From Ignavibacteriota bacterium (GTDB taxonomy: Bacteria; Bacteroidota; Ignavibacteria; Ignavibacteriales; Melioribacteraceae), in the NCBI GenBank assembly GCA_016708125.1, contig JADJGF010000001.1:1758001-1822000 (forward strand): a stretch of 64,000 nucleotides of DNA. The letters are read 5' to 3'. The position numbers and the translations under genes were made by a program. The notes beneath the pieces are model-generated. The model did no database searches. It was given only the letters and a program-made list of their open reading frames with translations, and was not told the DNA's origin. Numbering within the stretch: the first letter of the stretch is position 1; each line of letters begins with the position of its first letter. This document shows, piece by piece, positions 26,507 to 35,457 of the stretch.

Positions 26507-27712
26507 ATGAAAATGAAAAAATCAATTTTAATTTTATTGGGATTTTGTATGCTAACAAATTTTAGTTTAGGACAAAATGAAAATATTTTGGAAAAATTAA
26601 TTAATGATAATTTTGAAAAATTATTACCGGCTATTGAAAATTTAGAAAAGTATGAAATCCAAATGATATATACGCAGATTGATAAAAACGATAATGATGA
26701 AATTTCTCTTAACACTTTTTCATTTAATGAAAATCCGCAAAAATATTTTTATCCCGCAAGCACCGTAAAATTTCCCGCAGCAATTTTGGCATTAGAAAAA
26801 TTGAATGATTTAGATATTCCCGGTGTAAATAAATTCACACATTTATCAATAGATAGCGTTTATGAAAATCAAGTTTCGTTCGATAAAAATTTTACTGATG
26901 AATGCGGTTATCCGAATATTGCAAATTATATTAAGAAAATATTTTTGGTTAGTGATAATGAAGCATTCAACAGATTGTATGATTTTCTCGGACAAAAAGA
27001 AATTAATGAACGTTTGCAAAAAAGGGGATTTAGTAATACAAAAATTGTTCACAGATTAGAAGTTGCTAGAACTGAAGAACGAAATAAACAAACCAATCCA
27101 ATAATTTTTTATGATGAAAATAATAATGTAATTTATCAACAACCGGCAAAGTTTGAAGGAACAAATATTCAATTAAATTTAGCCGAAATGAAAAAGGGAA
27201 TTGGTTATTATTCAAATGATATTTTAATCAATGAACCCAAAGATTTTTCTCACAATAATTTTTTTGGATTGAGAGATCAGCATAATTTGATGATTAGAAT
27301 TACCTATCCGGAATTTTTTAATGGTGAAGAAAGATTTAATTTAACAAAAGATGATTATGAATTTTTGAATAAATATATGTGTATGCTTCCTAGAAAAAGT
27401 GATTGTCCGAAGTATGATTCCACCGAATATTATGATGGTTACGTAAAGTTTTTTATGTTCGGCGATTCAAAAAATCAAATTCCGGCAAATATTAAAATTT
27501 ACAGTAAAAGCGGATTAGCTTACGGATATTTGATTGATAACGCCTTTATTCAAGATAAAGAAAACAAAATTGAGTTTTTCTTATCAGCCGTAATTCATGT
27601 TAATGAAGATCAAATTTACAATGACGATAAATATGAATACGATGAAATTGGTCTGCCGTTTCTTGCAAATCTTGGAAAAATAATTTATGAATATGAAAAG
27701 GGGAGAAAATAA
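26507..27712 (+). CDS. Exported serine hydrolase of the class A beta-lactamase fold
   Basis: 401 residues with a signal peptide (to about residue 22). The serine beta-lactamase/DD-peptidase triad is visible: Ser85-x2-Lys88 in YPASTVKF, Ser149-Asp-Asn in VSDNEAFNRL, and a KSG motif (KIYSKSGLAYG) in place of KTG. It is longer than true class A beta-lactamases (about 290), with an insertion in the second half, so a peptidoglycan or esterase role is likelier than antibiotic resistance. 15 bases after the HisN-like gene; alternative ATG at 26513. Confidence 0.8.
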   Translation: MKMKKSILILLGFCMLTNFSLGQNENILEKLINDNFEKLLPAIENLEKYEIQMIYTQIDKNDNDEISLNTFSFNENPQKYFYPASTVKFPAAILALEKLNDLDIPGVNKFTHLSIDSVYENQVSFDKNFTDECGYPNIANYIKKIFLVSDNEAFNRLYDFLGQKEINERLQKRGFSNTKIVHRLEVARTEERNKQTNPIIFYDENNNVIYQQPAKFEGTNIQLNLAEMKKGIGYYSNDILINEPKDFSHNNFFGLRDQHNLMIRITYPEFFNGEERFNLTKDDYEFLNKYMCMLPRKSDCPKYDSTEYYDGYVKFFMFGDSKNQIPANIKIYSKSGLAYGYLIDNAFIQDKENKIEFFLSAVIHVNEDQIYNDDKYEYDEIGLPFLANLGKIIYEYEKGRK

Positions 27713-27713
27713 A

Positions 27714-28604
27714 TTATTTAAGAAATAAAATTGCAACACCAACTACTGCAACAACAGCTCCAAGAATTGAGATAAAAGACAATTTTTCCTTAAAATAATA
27801 TCGTACAATTGGCAGCATCAATATTGGTACGGTTGACATTAGTGTTGCGGCAATGCCGACTTTTGTATGCGAAATTGCAATCAAGCTAAAAGTTATTCCT
27901 AAAAATGGACCAATTAATGAGCCAATAATTATAAATTTAACAGCTTCTTTTTTCTCTTTCAAAATTGAAAAACTTGCTCTTCTACTTTTAAAAATTAAGC
28001 CAATAAAATACATCAAGAAAATTGAAGGAAGCATTCTATAGAAAGTTGCTACAAAACTATTTATTTCACCTAACTGAAATGCTTGTTTGGCAAAAATTAA
28101 ATTTATCGCTTGTCCAATTGCTCCTAAAAATGCAAACAAATATCCGATATTATTTTTTTTGTAATCTGCAGAAGGCTGTTCTGATCTTTTCAAAATAACT
28201 AATGAAATTCCAAAAATAGTAATTAGAATTCCAATAATTCCCCAGAAGGATAATGATTCATCCAAATAAAAATATGCGGCAAACGAAGCCACAGCGGGGG
28301 AAAGCGTCATAACAAGCATGCTTAATCTTGCGCCGATGTATTGGTAAGATTTAAATAAAAATCCATCGCCGAAAACTAATCCAATAATTCCACTTAAACC
28401 CAATAAATAAATTTGCTCAAACGAAATATGAAAATTTAAATTAAAAATAAGAATTGTGATGATGAGAAAAAATGTTGCCATCAATAATCTTGTAATATTT
28501 ACAACAAATGATCCAACAATTTTTGTTGCTTCGGAAAATGCAATTGCTGTTCCCGACCAAAGAAATGCTGTTATTAATGCTGAAATTTCACCGATGAATT
28601 GCAT
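27714..28604 (-). CDS. EamA family (DMT superfamily) transporter
   Basis: 296 residues, ten helices in two EamA halves; the second begins about IGYLFAFLGAIGQAINLIFAKQA. FGDGFLFKSYQYIGARLS fits the first EamA repeat. DMT members export or import amino acids, nucleotide sugars or drugs; substrate not predictable. Its stop lies one base from that of the convergent serine hydrolase, leaving almost no room for a terminator. Confidence 0.9.
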   Translation of the reverse strand: MQFIGEISALITAFLWSGTAIAFSEATKIVGSFVVNITRLLMATFFLIITILIFNLNFHISFEQIYLLGLSGIIGLVFGDGFLFKSYQYIGARLSMLVMTLSPAVASFAAYFYLDESLSFWGIIGILITIFGISLVILKRSEQPSADYKKNNIGYLFAFLGAIGQAINLIFAKQAFQLGEINSFVATFYRMLPSIFLMYFIGLIFKSRRASFSILKEKKEAVKFIIIGSLIGPFLGITFSLIAISHTKVGIAATLMSTVPILMLPIVRYYFKEKLSFISILGAVVAVVGVAILFLK

Positions 28605-28753
28605 AATTGACTTAAATAATTATGTTCATTTTATTTGTAACTGATAACTCGCTTAATTATAAAAAAATTATTTTCGATAATAAATTGTTTGGAATCACAT
28701 TTTACTTTTGTAATTCCTTTTTATTTGATGAAATTATTTACAGAGAAAATTAA

Positions 28754-28852
28754 ATGGAAACTATTTTATACTTTTCCTTAATTATTGTATTTCTTGCCGG
28801 AACATTTATTATTGTTTTAAGAAGTATGTCAAATTATATTAAAAATAATTAA
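28754..28852 (+). CDS. Putative 32-residue single-helix membrane protein
   Basis: A short frame starts at ATG 28754 with AGAGAAAA just upstream. It encodes METILYFSLIIVFLAG and a further hydrophobic stretch, then a polar end (MSNYIKNN). One transmembrane helix with a short polar tail fits the style of small bacterial membrane proteins. It is the only coding candidate in the 368 bases between the EamA start and the enolase terminator. No homologue is recognised, so this may be chance. Confidence 0.35.
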   Translation: METILYFSLIIVFLAGTFIIVLRSMSNYIKNN

Positions 28853-28922
28853 GATAAATCGAAAAACATTCCTACGAATTAACATCAACATTTCAGTTAA
28901 AACAATTTTAATATTTGAACAT

Positions 28923-28951
28923 AAAAAAAGCGCCTAAAACTTAGACGCTTT
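28923..28951 (-). terminator. Rho-independent terminator of enolase
   Basis: Read on the minus strand: AAAGCG, one mismatch, CTAA, short loop, TTAG, CGCTTT and then a run of seven T. It lies 22 bases beyond the eno stop codon. Confidence 0.85.
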
Positions 28952-28972
28952 CTGAAATTATTTTTGAAAATT

Positions 28973-30262
28973 TTATTTGCAATTAATTGCGGCTAAACCT
29001 GGATAAATTGCGGTTGTATCTAATTCTTCTTCAATTCTTAACAACTGATTATATTTTGCAATTCTATCACTTCTGCTTGCGGAACCGGTTTTAATTTGTC
29101 CGGCATTAGTTGCAACAGCAATATCAGCAATGGTTGTATCTTCAGTTTCGCCGGAACGATGGCTGATTACATTTGTGTAACCGGCACGTTTTGCCATTTC
29201 AATTGCATCTAAAGTTTCTGTCAAAGTTCCAATTTGGTTTACTTTGATCAAAATTGAGTTTGCAACTCCTTCTCCAATTCCTTTAGATAATTTTTGAGTA
29301 TTTGTCACAAATAAATCATCACCAACTAATTGAATTTTTTTGCCTAAAGCATCGGTTAGATTTTTCCAGCCTTTCCAATCATTTTCATCTAAGCCATCTT
29401 CTATTGAAACGATAGGATAATTCTTAACTAACTTTTCATAAATTTTAATCATTTCATCGGAAGTTTTTTCTGATTTATCTGATTTGAAGAATACGTATTT
29501 GTTTTTCTTTTTATCAAACATTTCACTTGATGCAACATCCAAAGCAAGACTAATTTCTTTTCCGGGTTTGTAACCGGCTTTGGTAATTGATTCAAGAATT
29601 AAATCTAAAGTTTGCTCATTTGATTTTAAGTTTGGAGCAAATCCGCCTTCATCGCCAACAGAAGTTGAATAACCGTTTTTCTTTAATACAGATTTTAATG
29701 AATGAAAAGTTTCGGTTCCCATTCTTAAAGCTTCTGCAAAACTTGTTGCGCCGTGAGGCATAATCATAAATTCTTGAAAATCAACAGTGTTATCTGCATG
29801 TGAACCGCCATTCAAAATATTCATCATTGGTACGGGAAGGACTCTTGCGCTAGTTCCGCCGATATAACGATATAAAGGTAATTCCAAAGCTTCTGCAGCA
29901 GCTTTTGCACAAGCAAGTGAAACGCCCAAAATTGCATTTGCGCCTAATTTGGATTTGTTTGGTGTTCCATCCAATTCAATTAAAAAATTATCAATCGCAA
30001 CTTGATCTACTGCATCAAAATCAATTAATAAATCTGCAATAATATCATTTACATTACTTACAGCTTTTTGAACTCCTTTTCCTAAATATCTTTTTTTCTT
30101 AACATCGCGCAATTCAACTGCTTCGTGTTCTCCGGTTGAAGCGCCGCTTGGAACTGCAGCACGACCAATAATTCCGGAATCCAATAAAACCTCAACTTCA
30201 ACGGTTGGATTGCCTCTGGAATCTAAAATTTCTCTACCAAGAATATCAATAATTGTTGTCAT
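28973..30262 (-). CDS. eno: Enolase
   Basis: 429 residues of full-length enolase. Start MTTIIDILGREILDSRGNPTVEVEV; substrate-loop and Mg2+ residues in SVGDEGGFAPN, SIEDGLDENDW, LVGDDLFVTN and the signature ILIKVNQIGTLTE; active-site ISHRSGETED. It converts 2-phosphoglycerate to phosphoenolpyruvate in glycolysis/gluconeogenesis. It is monocistronic with its own terminator and lies divergent to the tRNA-Arg gene. Confidence 0.98.
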   Translation of the reverse strand: MTTIIDILGREILDSRGNPTVEVEVLLDSGIIGRAAVPSGASTGEHEAVELRDVKKKRYLGKGVQKAVSNVNDIIADLLIDFDAVDQVAIDNFLIELDGTPNKSKLGANAILGVSLACAKAAAEALELPLYRYIGGTSARVLPVPMMNILNGGSHADNTVDFQEFMIMPHGATSFAEALRMGTETFHSLKSVLKKNGYSTSVGDEGGFAPNLKSNEQTLDLILESITKAGYKPGKEISLALDVASSEMFDKKKNKYVFFKSDKSEKTSDEMIKIYEKLVKNYPIVSIEDGLDENDWKGWKNLTDALGKKIQLVGDDLFVTNTQKLSKGIGEGVANSILIKVNQIGTLTETLDAIEMAKRAGYTNVISHRSGETEDTTIADIAVATNAGQIKTGSASRSDRIAKYNQLLRIEEELDTTAIYPGLAAINCK

Positions 30263-30336
30263 AATTTATGCTCCTAATGTGAAAGTAATAGTTAATTTTA
30301 TATTTGTAAAACTATCTAAAAAGAAAGGTAATTACA

Positions 30337-30366
30337 ATTTTGATACATTAAGAAATTGTAAATTTG
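30337..30366 (+). promoter_or_regulatory. Possible Bacteroidota-type promoter for tRNA-Arg
   Basis: TAAATTTG at 30359-30366 matches the Bacteroidota -7 consensus TAnnTTTG, with a TTTG at about 30339-30342 upstream (spacing slightly short). It would start transcription about 45 bases before the tRNA. Confidence 0.3.
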
Positions 30367-30416
30367 ATAACAAAAGGAATATTATTATTTTTTGAATGAA
30401 GAAAGTTAAATCTAAT

Positions 30417-30490
30417 GCCCCGGTAGCTCAGTAGGATAGAGCGACAGTTTCCTAAACTGCAGGTCGGAGGTTCAAATCCTCTCCGGGGTA
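30417..30490 (+). tRNA. tRNA-Arg (anticodon CCT)
   Basis: 74 bases fold into a cloverleaf. The acceptor stem GCCCCGG pairs with CCGGGGT (one G-T), the D-arm contains AGCTCAGTAGGATAGAGC, the anticodon loop TTCCTAA has CCT, and the T-arm GAGGTTCAAATCCTC is perfect. CCA is not encoded. It reads AGG codons. Variable region and lengths are standard for a class I tRNA. Confidence 0.97.
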
Positions 30491-30498
30491 CAATAAAA

Positions 30499-30520
30499 AA
30501 AGCCTCAATTTTGAGGCTTT
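30499..30520. terminator. Bidirectional terminator after tRNA-Arg and Wzc-like gene
   Basis: AAAGCCTC / GAGGCTTT arms with a 6-base loop. It is followed by TTTAATTTTT on the plus strand (ending the tRNA transcript) and by a seven-T run on the minus strand (ending the polysaccharide operon). Confidence 0.9.
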
Positions 30521-30547
30521 AATTTTTATTTGCTATTTATAACTTTT

Positions 30548-32806
30548 TTAAGAATTTACCCATTCTTTTTGTTTTGTTTCATCAACTCTTGAATAATATT
30601 TAGAATGGTTATATTTATTGTAAGATCTATAACCGCTGTTATAATCAAAATTATTTAGAACAGTTCCAATAAATGATTTTTGTCCGTGAGTAGTTAATTG
30701 ATTTGTTGCTTCTACCAACCAATCAACTTCTGTTTTTTCAGCGAATACAACTAAAATGCTCATATCAACAATATGCGAAAGGATTTCTGCATCTGTAATT
30801 GTCATAACCGGTGGAGAATCAATAACTACAATATCAAATTTAGATTTTAAAAATTCTATAAAATCTTTCATTTGATCTGAACCTAAAATTTCAGAAGGAT
30901 TTGTTGGAATTGTACCGGCTGCGATATAAAATAAATTATCAAAATCTGTTTTTCTAAGAATATCATCAAAAGAAGCTTGTTTGAATAAATAATTAGTAAA
31001 ACCAGGTGATTTTAATCCTCCAAAAACTTCATTTACCCTTGGAATTCTTAAATCACAATCTAAAATAATTGTTTTTTTATTTGATTGTGCAAAACTTGCA
31101 GCAAGATTGCTAGCTACTGTGGTTTTCCCCTCTTGCGGAGCAGATGAAGTAATAAGAATGCTTTTGGCACCTTCGGTAATTTTACTAAACTGAATTCTTG
31201 TTCTTAACGAACGATAAGATTCGCCGGCGGCTGCTTCTGTACTTCCACCCACTAAAATTTCCGCATTCTTTTGAGTTTTATCAATTTTTCTTTCAAATTT
31301 AGGAATCCAAGCTAAAACATTTGTTGATTCTTTTTCAATATCTTCGGGAGTTTTAACAGTTTTGTCAAAATAATCCTTTAAGAAAACGTATGTAAACGCA
31401 ATTCCGAACCCTAGAATTAGCCCCATAATTGCTAATAATGGTCTGTTTGGTTTTGAAGGACCTCCAGGAACTCGTGCATCGCTCATTATTAAAACATTAC
31501 CTGGGGTTGATTGTTCGTTAATTAACGCCTCTTGGTATTTGGCTTCAAGAACTGTATATAATTTTTCTAATGATTGTCTTTTTCTTTCAAGTCTTGCAAA
31601 TTCTAAAGTTTTACTTGGTAATTCATCAAATTTTCTATCGTATGAAGCAACAACTTGATTTAATTCACCATGGCGAGCTCGTAAGCCTTCATATTTTAAT
31701 TCAGCCTGAAATAGTTCTTGAGTGATTTGTTTTAGCTCTGCTGGAGTAGAGGATAAAACTTTATTTTGGTATTCACTTTGAATTTTACTTAATCTGGCAT
31801 TCAAATTTGATAATTTTTGATCATAACTTCCTAAAAGAGAAGAGTTATTGGTGCCAGAACTTGTTCCCGATAATGCTTTGGTTTTTTGAATTTCCACAGC
31901 AGCAATTTCAGTTCTCAATCCTTCAATTTCAGGTTCAACTGATTTAGACTCAACCCAACTAGATAGTGTTTTATTTCTAGTTTGATATTCTTCTTTTAAC
32001 CTTGATAAATTATCTTTCGCCATACTCATTTCAATTTGGAGTCGACTTTGATCAGCCTCAAATTCGGAAGCAGTTTGAATTAAATTAAGGGCTTGTTCTC
32101 CTAATTGAACGCCGCCACCTTGAAGTTGATAAACTCTAAGATTATCTTCGGCAACTGCTAATTCTTCAAATTTTTCATCTCTTTGACTGGCTAAAAATTC
32201 TTTAACCTTAGTCAATTGTTTACGGCTATCGGCAAGATTAAAATCGCGATAAACATTAGCATATGCATTAGCAATTATAGCAGTTTCTTTTGGTGAACCA
32301 GATTCAACAATAATTTGAATAAAGTCAAGACCAGTAACTTGTTCAACAGTAACGTTTTCAGATAATAAAGCAGCTAAAGATCTTTCAGATCGAACTTGAG
32401 GTTTGGAATTATCAAAAATTCCAGAACTTTGATTCACTGCTAAATCAAAAACTTCAGAATTCCCAATTTGCTTAAATGAATCAATTACAACTCTTGCTAC
32501 TTCTTCTCTAATAGATCTGTTTTTCATCACCTCAATTTCATTTGCAATATATCTGTCTGTGCTTGATGATCCAAGCGCCGCTTGAAGCGGATCCGATAAA
32601 ATATTTTTATTTTGAGGTTCTGAAATTTTAAGTACAGTAGTACTTGTATAAATATCTGAAGAAGTAATTGCATAAATTAAAATAACAGAAAAAATTACAA
32701 GACTTATTGTTAAAACCAACACAAGGTTTGATTTTAGCAAATTTAAATAATTGACTGAAGTTTTATTACCTTTAGAACTTGAATTAAAATTTTTAGCTTT
32801 TTCCAC
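30548..32806 (-). CDS. Wzc-like polysaccharide co-polymerase and tyrosine autokinase
   Basis: 752 residues, GTG start with AAGGA eight bases upstream. Domains: N-terminal TM and Wzz (about 20-150), coiled-coil region, GNVR-like segment and second TM (about 455-480), then a BY-kinase: Walker A SAPQEGKTT (555-563), Walker A' ILDCDLR (about 587-593 area) and Walker B VVIDSPP (about 106 residues after Walker A). The tail holds six tyrosines (DYNSGYRSYNKYNHSKYY) for autophosphorylation. Such proteins control chain length and export of capsular or exopolysaccharide. Last gene of the minus-strand operon, 13 bases after the SLBB gene. Confidence 0.95.
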   Translation of the reverse strand: MEKAKNFNSSSKGNKTSVNYLNLLKSNLVLVLTISLVIFSVILIYAITSSDIYTSTTVLKISEPQNKNILSDPLQAALGSSSTDRYIANEIEVMKNRSIREEVARVVIDSFKQIGNSEVFDLAVNQSSGIFDNSKPQVRSERSLAALLSENVTVEQVTGLDFIQIIVESGSPKETAIIANAYANVYRDFNLADSRKQLTKVKEFLASQRDEKFEELAVAEDNLRVYQLQGGGVQLGEQALNLIQTASEFEADQSRLQIEMSMAKDNLSRLKEEYQTRNKTLSSWVESKSVEPEIEGLRTEIAAVEIQKTKALSGTSSGTNNSSLLGSYDQKLSNLNARLSKIQSEYQNKVLSSTPAELKQITQELFQAELKYEGLRARHGELNQVVASYDRKFDELPSKTLEFARLERKRQSLEKLYTVLEAKYQEALINEQSTPGNVLIMSDARVPGGPSKPNRPLLAIMGLILGFGIAFTYVFLKDYFDKTVKTPEDIEKESTNVLAWIPKFERKIDKTQKNAEILVGGSTEAAAGESYRSLRTRIQFSKITEGAKSILITSSAPQEGKTTVASNLAASFAQSNKKTIILDCDLRIPRVNEVFGGLKSPGFTNYLFKQASFDDILRKTDFDNLFYIAAGTIPTNPSEILGSDQMKDFIEFLKSKFDIVVIDSPPVMTITDAEILSHIVDMSILVVFAEKTEVDWLVEATNQLTTHGQKSFIGTVLNNFDYNSGYRSYNKYNHSKYYSRVDETKQKEWVNS

Positions 32807-32819
32807 TAAATTATTTCCT

Positions 32820-33332
32820 TTATTTTAATCTTAAAATCAAAAGCCATAACGAAATTACGGCAGAAAAAATACTTAGTCCTACCTGAAACCAATTTTTAAA
32901 ATATAATCTTGGAGAACCTGGAACTACTAGTAAATCACTTCCTTGTAGTTTTGGAATTTTTCGATTCTGAACTTCAAGATTATCTGCCCAAAGTAAATCA
33001 TTAAAATTAAATGAGAATAGATGTTGGGTTGAATCTTCCATAACTCTGTAAAGTCTTAAATCTTCCAAATCCGAATCGTCGGTTGGTCCGCCGGCATAGG
33101 ACAGCAAATCACTAACTGTTGTATAAACAGGTATTTGATATCTTCCAGGGTATTTTACAAATCCCCATACGGATACACTCATATTAATAGCCTCTGGATC
33201 AGAATAATCATAAAATCCACCTTGTCTCTGTGAAGTGACTCCAGTATATTGAGTTCCTAAACGGACATCGTTTTGAGCACTCAAACCATATGCCAAAAGA
33301 AGCAAAAATATAATTGTTAAATTTTTTTTCAT
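32820..33332 (-). CDS. Short SLBB-domain export protein
   Basis: 170 residues with signal peptide (MKKNLTIIFLLLLAYGLSAQ) and one SLBB domain: VSVWGFVKYPGRYQIPVYTTVSDLLSYAGGPTDDS. A C-terminal hydrophobic helix (FQVGLSIFSAVISLWLLIL) would anchor it. The N-terminal Poly_export domain of Wza is missing, so it is not a full channel; it may be an adaptor between a Wza-type channel encoded elsewhere and the Wzc-like kinase next door. Paired tightly with wzc. Confidence 0.85.
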   Translation of the reverse strand: MKKNLTIIFLLLLAYGLSAQNDVRLGTQYTGVTSQRQGGFYDYSDPEAINMSVSVWGFVKYPGRYQIPVYTTVSDLLSYAGGPTDDSDLEDLRLYRVMEDSTQHLFSFNFNDLLWADNLEVQNRKIPKLQGSDLLVVPGSPRLYFKNWFQVGLSIFSAVISLWLLILRLK

Positions 33333-33430
33333 TATTGTTATATTCCTCTATTTGGGTCCATTGAAAATATTAACAATTTGGTGTTAATATCGAAAAAAAA
33401 AACATTTTTTTTATAATTAGATACAGATAA

Positions 33431-34864
33431 TTATTTTCCGCCTTTTGAAAATAACATAACAGGAATAGTTTTAAGAATTAATTGAATATCTAACCAAGGG
33501 GACATATTATTAACATAGTACAAATCAAGTACTACAGAATCTCTAAATGATACAGAACTTCTTCCCCAAACTTGCCATACGCCTGTACAACCAGGTAATA
33601 CATTAACACGTCTTTTTTGCCAAGTATCATAATTATCGAATTCATATGGTAAACTTGGTCTTGGTCCAACCAAACTCATTTCACCTTTAATAACATTAAT
33701 TAACTGTGGTAATTCATCTAAAGACAATTTTCTAATTATTTTTCCTATCCAAGTTACTCTATTTACATTTATAATTTTAGTATCTCCGTTTTGAGAACCG
33801 TTATTTTTTATAAATTCAATCATTTGTCTTTTTCTTTCTTCTTCACCTTTTTCATCAACTGTCATAGATCGAAACTTATAAAATTTAAACGGCTGCCCAC
33901 CTTGACCAATTCTATCTTGCTTAAAAAATATTGGTCCTTTTGATGATAGTTTAATCAAAATAGCTAATATAAAAAATAATGGTGAAAGGAGAATTACTCC
34001 AATAAGTGAAAGTATTAAATCAACAATTCTCTTAAGTTTAAGCGTTAAATTGTTACTATAATGAGGTGAAACACCAAGAACAGGAATTCCAGCATATTTT
34101 TCAGTCGAAACTTTTTTAGTTACAATATCAAAAAGTTCGGAAGTTAATTTAACAGTAACATGTAATGAATTGCACAAATCTAAAATTTCTAATAATCTTT
34201 CATAGTTAATATCATCTATAGCAATAATAATTTCATCGATTTTAAACTCATTATTAATTCGTTTTAAATCTTCGATTGTTCCTAAAACTTCAATTCCGTT
34301 TAGTTTTTTTTCCGGAACCTCATGATTAACAACAAAACCTAAAACATTTATTCCTTCCGGATTTTCAAAAAGCAATTTTGTTGCAAGTAATTTACCGGTT
34401 GTACCATCACCAACAATTACTACATTGCTGTTGAATTGTTGTTTATACTTTAGAAAGATTCTTCTGCCAAATTCAACTCTAAAAATATAAATTGTCGGAA
34501 CCACAACCAGCACAAACATAAATATTATTAGTCGCGAATCGAGTATTTCCGAAGATTTTACTAGATGTGAAATAACAACAACGTTTAATGTTCCGTAATA
34601 AAGTGATTTAATTATTGCGGTTAGATGTGCAGAACGGTTAAAAATAATGTTTATTCTATACAGATTGTTAACTTGAAAAATGAAAATAAAAAAAGCTGCG
34701 GCAATGAAAAAAAGTGCTAAAATTGGGAAAGAAATTTTTATAAAACTAAATAATTGTAGACTTTTATCATATCTAACAACATAAGCAGAAATTACAAATG
34801 CTGTCGATAAAATTAACAAATCAAATAGTGCAAAATAGAATTTATATTTTGGAACTTTTGTCAT
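33431..34864 (-). CDS. Polyprenyl-phosphate glycosyl-1-phosphate transferase (WcaJ/WbaP type)
   Basis: 477 residues. Four or five N-terminal helices, a Rossmann-like CoA-binding domain (VVIVGDGTTGKLLATKLL), a further helix and the conserved bacterial sugar-transferase domain: KGPIFFKQDRIGQGGQPF, FRSMTVDEK, RKLSLDELPQLINVIKGEMSLVGPRP. It transfers a sugar-1-phosphate to undecaprenyl phosphate, the first committed step of the repeat unit. A complete protein of normal length. It probably starts synthesis for this locus. Confidence 0.95.
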   Translation of the reverse strand: MTKVPKYKFYFALFDLLILSTAFVISAYVVRYDKSLQLFSFIKISFPILALFFIAAAFFIFIFQVNNLYRINIIFNRSAHLTAIIKSLYYGTLNVVVISHLVKSSEILDSRLIIFMFVLVVVPTIYIFRVEFGRRIFLKYKQQFNSNVVIVGDGTTGKLLATKLLFENPEGINVLGFVVNHEVPEKKLNGIEVLGTIEDLKRINNEFKIDEIIIAIDDINYERLLEILDLCNSLHVTVKLTSELFDIVTKKVSTEKYAGIPVLGVSPHYSNNLTLKLKRIVDLILSLIGVILLSPLFFILAILIKLSSKGPIFFKQDRIGQGGQPFKFYKFRSMTVDEKGEEERKRQMIEFIKNNGSQNGDTKIINVNRVTWIGKIIRKLSLDELPQLINVIKGEMSLVGPRPSLPYEFDNYDTWQKRRVNVLPGCTGVWQVWGRSSVSFRDSVVLDLYYVNNMSPWLDIQLILKTIPVMLFSKGGK

Positions 34865-35028
34865 AATGATTGATTAAATCGAATATATCTAAATATAAAA
34901 ATTATTAATAATTTATTAAATGTAATTATTTCTATCAATTTCAAAACAGAAAAATATTTGTGCAATTAAAAGCATATTTTTTAAAATCGAATGATTTAAC
35001 TCACATTTAACTATTTTACAACCTCAAT

Positions 35029-35457
35029 CTAATACATTTTTTCAATATTTTGTAATAAGTTATTTTTTTGAATCCAAAATGATTTTATTTCAGACTTTTT
35101 GCTAAGATTTAAGAAATCTTTCCCGAACATTTTTGCTAAAATTCCAATTGGAGTTATTACAAAATAAAATAAAATTGCTAAAATTATTCTTGAAACAAAC
35201 CAGCCGAGAATTAACGCAAACATCATCCAATATTTGTAAATATTTGATAAACTTTTTGGTGCAAAAATTCCGAAAGCAATTAGCAAAAAACCAATAACTG
35301 AAATAATTGATATGAAAATGGTAAAATTGATTTTCCAAGTTAAATATAGTCCAATAATTAGCAAAATTGAACCAATCGTAATTCCAAATTTCTTTAACGA
35401 TTTTTCACTAAAGTCAATTTGCTCAAGCTCATATTTTGTATCTTTAATCAAGCTCAT
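35029..35457 (-). CDS. SxtJ-like membrane protein
   Basis: Start set at MSLIKDTKYELEQIDFS (35457), overlapping the carbamoyltransferase end by 14 bases; an upstream ATG extends further into that gene. 142 residues with two or three helix pairs (ITIGSILLIIGLYLTW, FISIISVIGFLLIAFGIF, then FALILGWFVSRIILAIL). Size, topology and position next to a NodU/TobZ-type carbamoyltransferase match SxtJ-type proteins first named in saxitoxin clusters, also found in polysaccharide loci. No biochemical role is established. Confidence 0.72.
   Translation of the reverse strand: MSLIKDTKYELEQIDFSEKSLKKFGITIGSILLIIGLYLTWKINFTIFISIISVIGFLLIAFGIFAPKSLSNIYKYWMMFALILGWFVSRIILAILFYFVITPIGILAKMFGKDFLNLSKKSEIKSFWIQKNNLLQNIEKMY

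Noticed and set aside
26507..27712. Beta-lactamase resistance gene
   Set aside because: Catalytic motifs are of the fold, but length and KSG variant differ from true class A enzymes and there is no resistance context.
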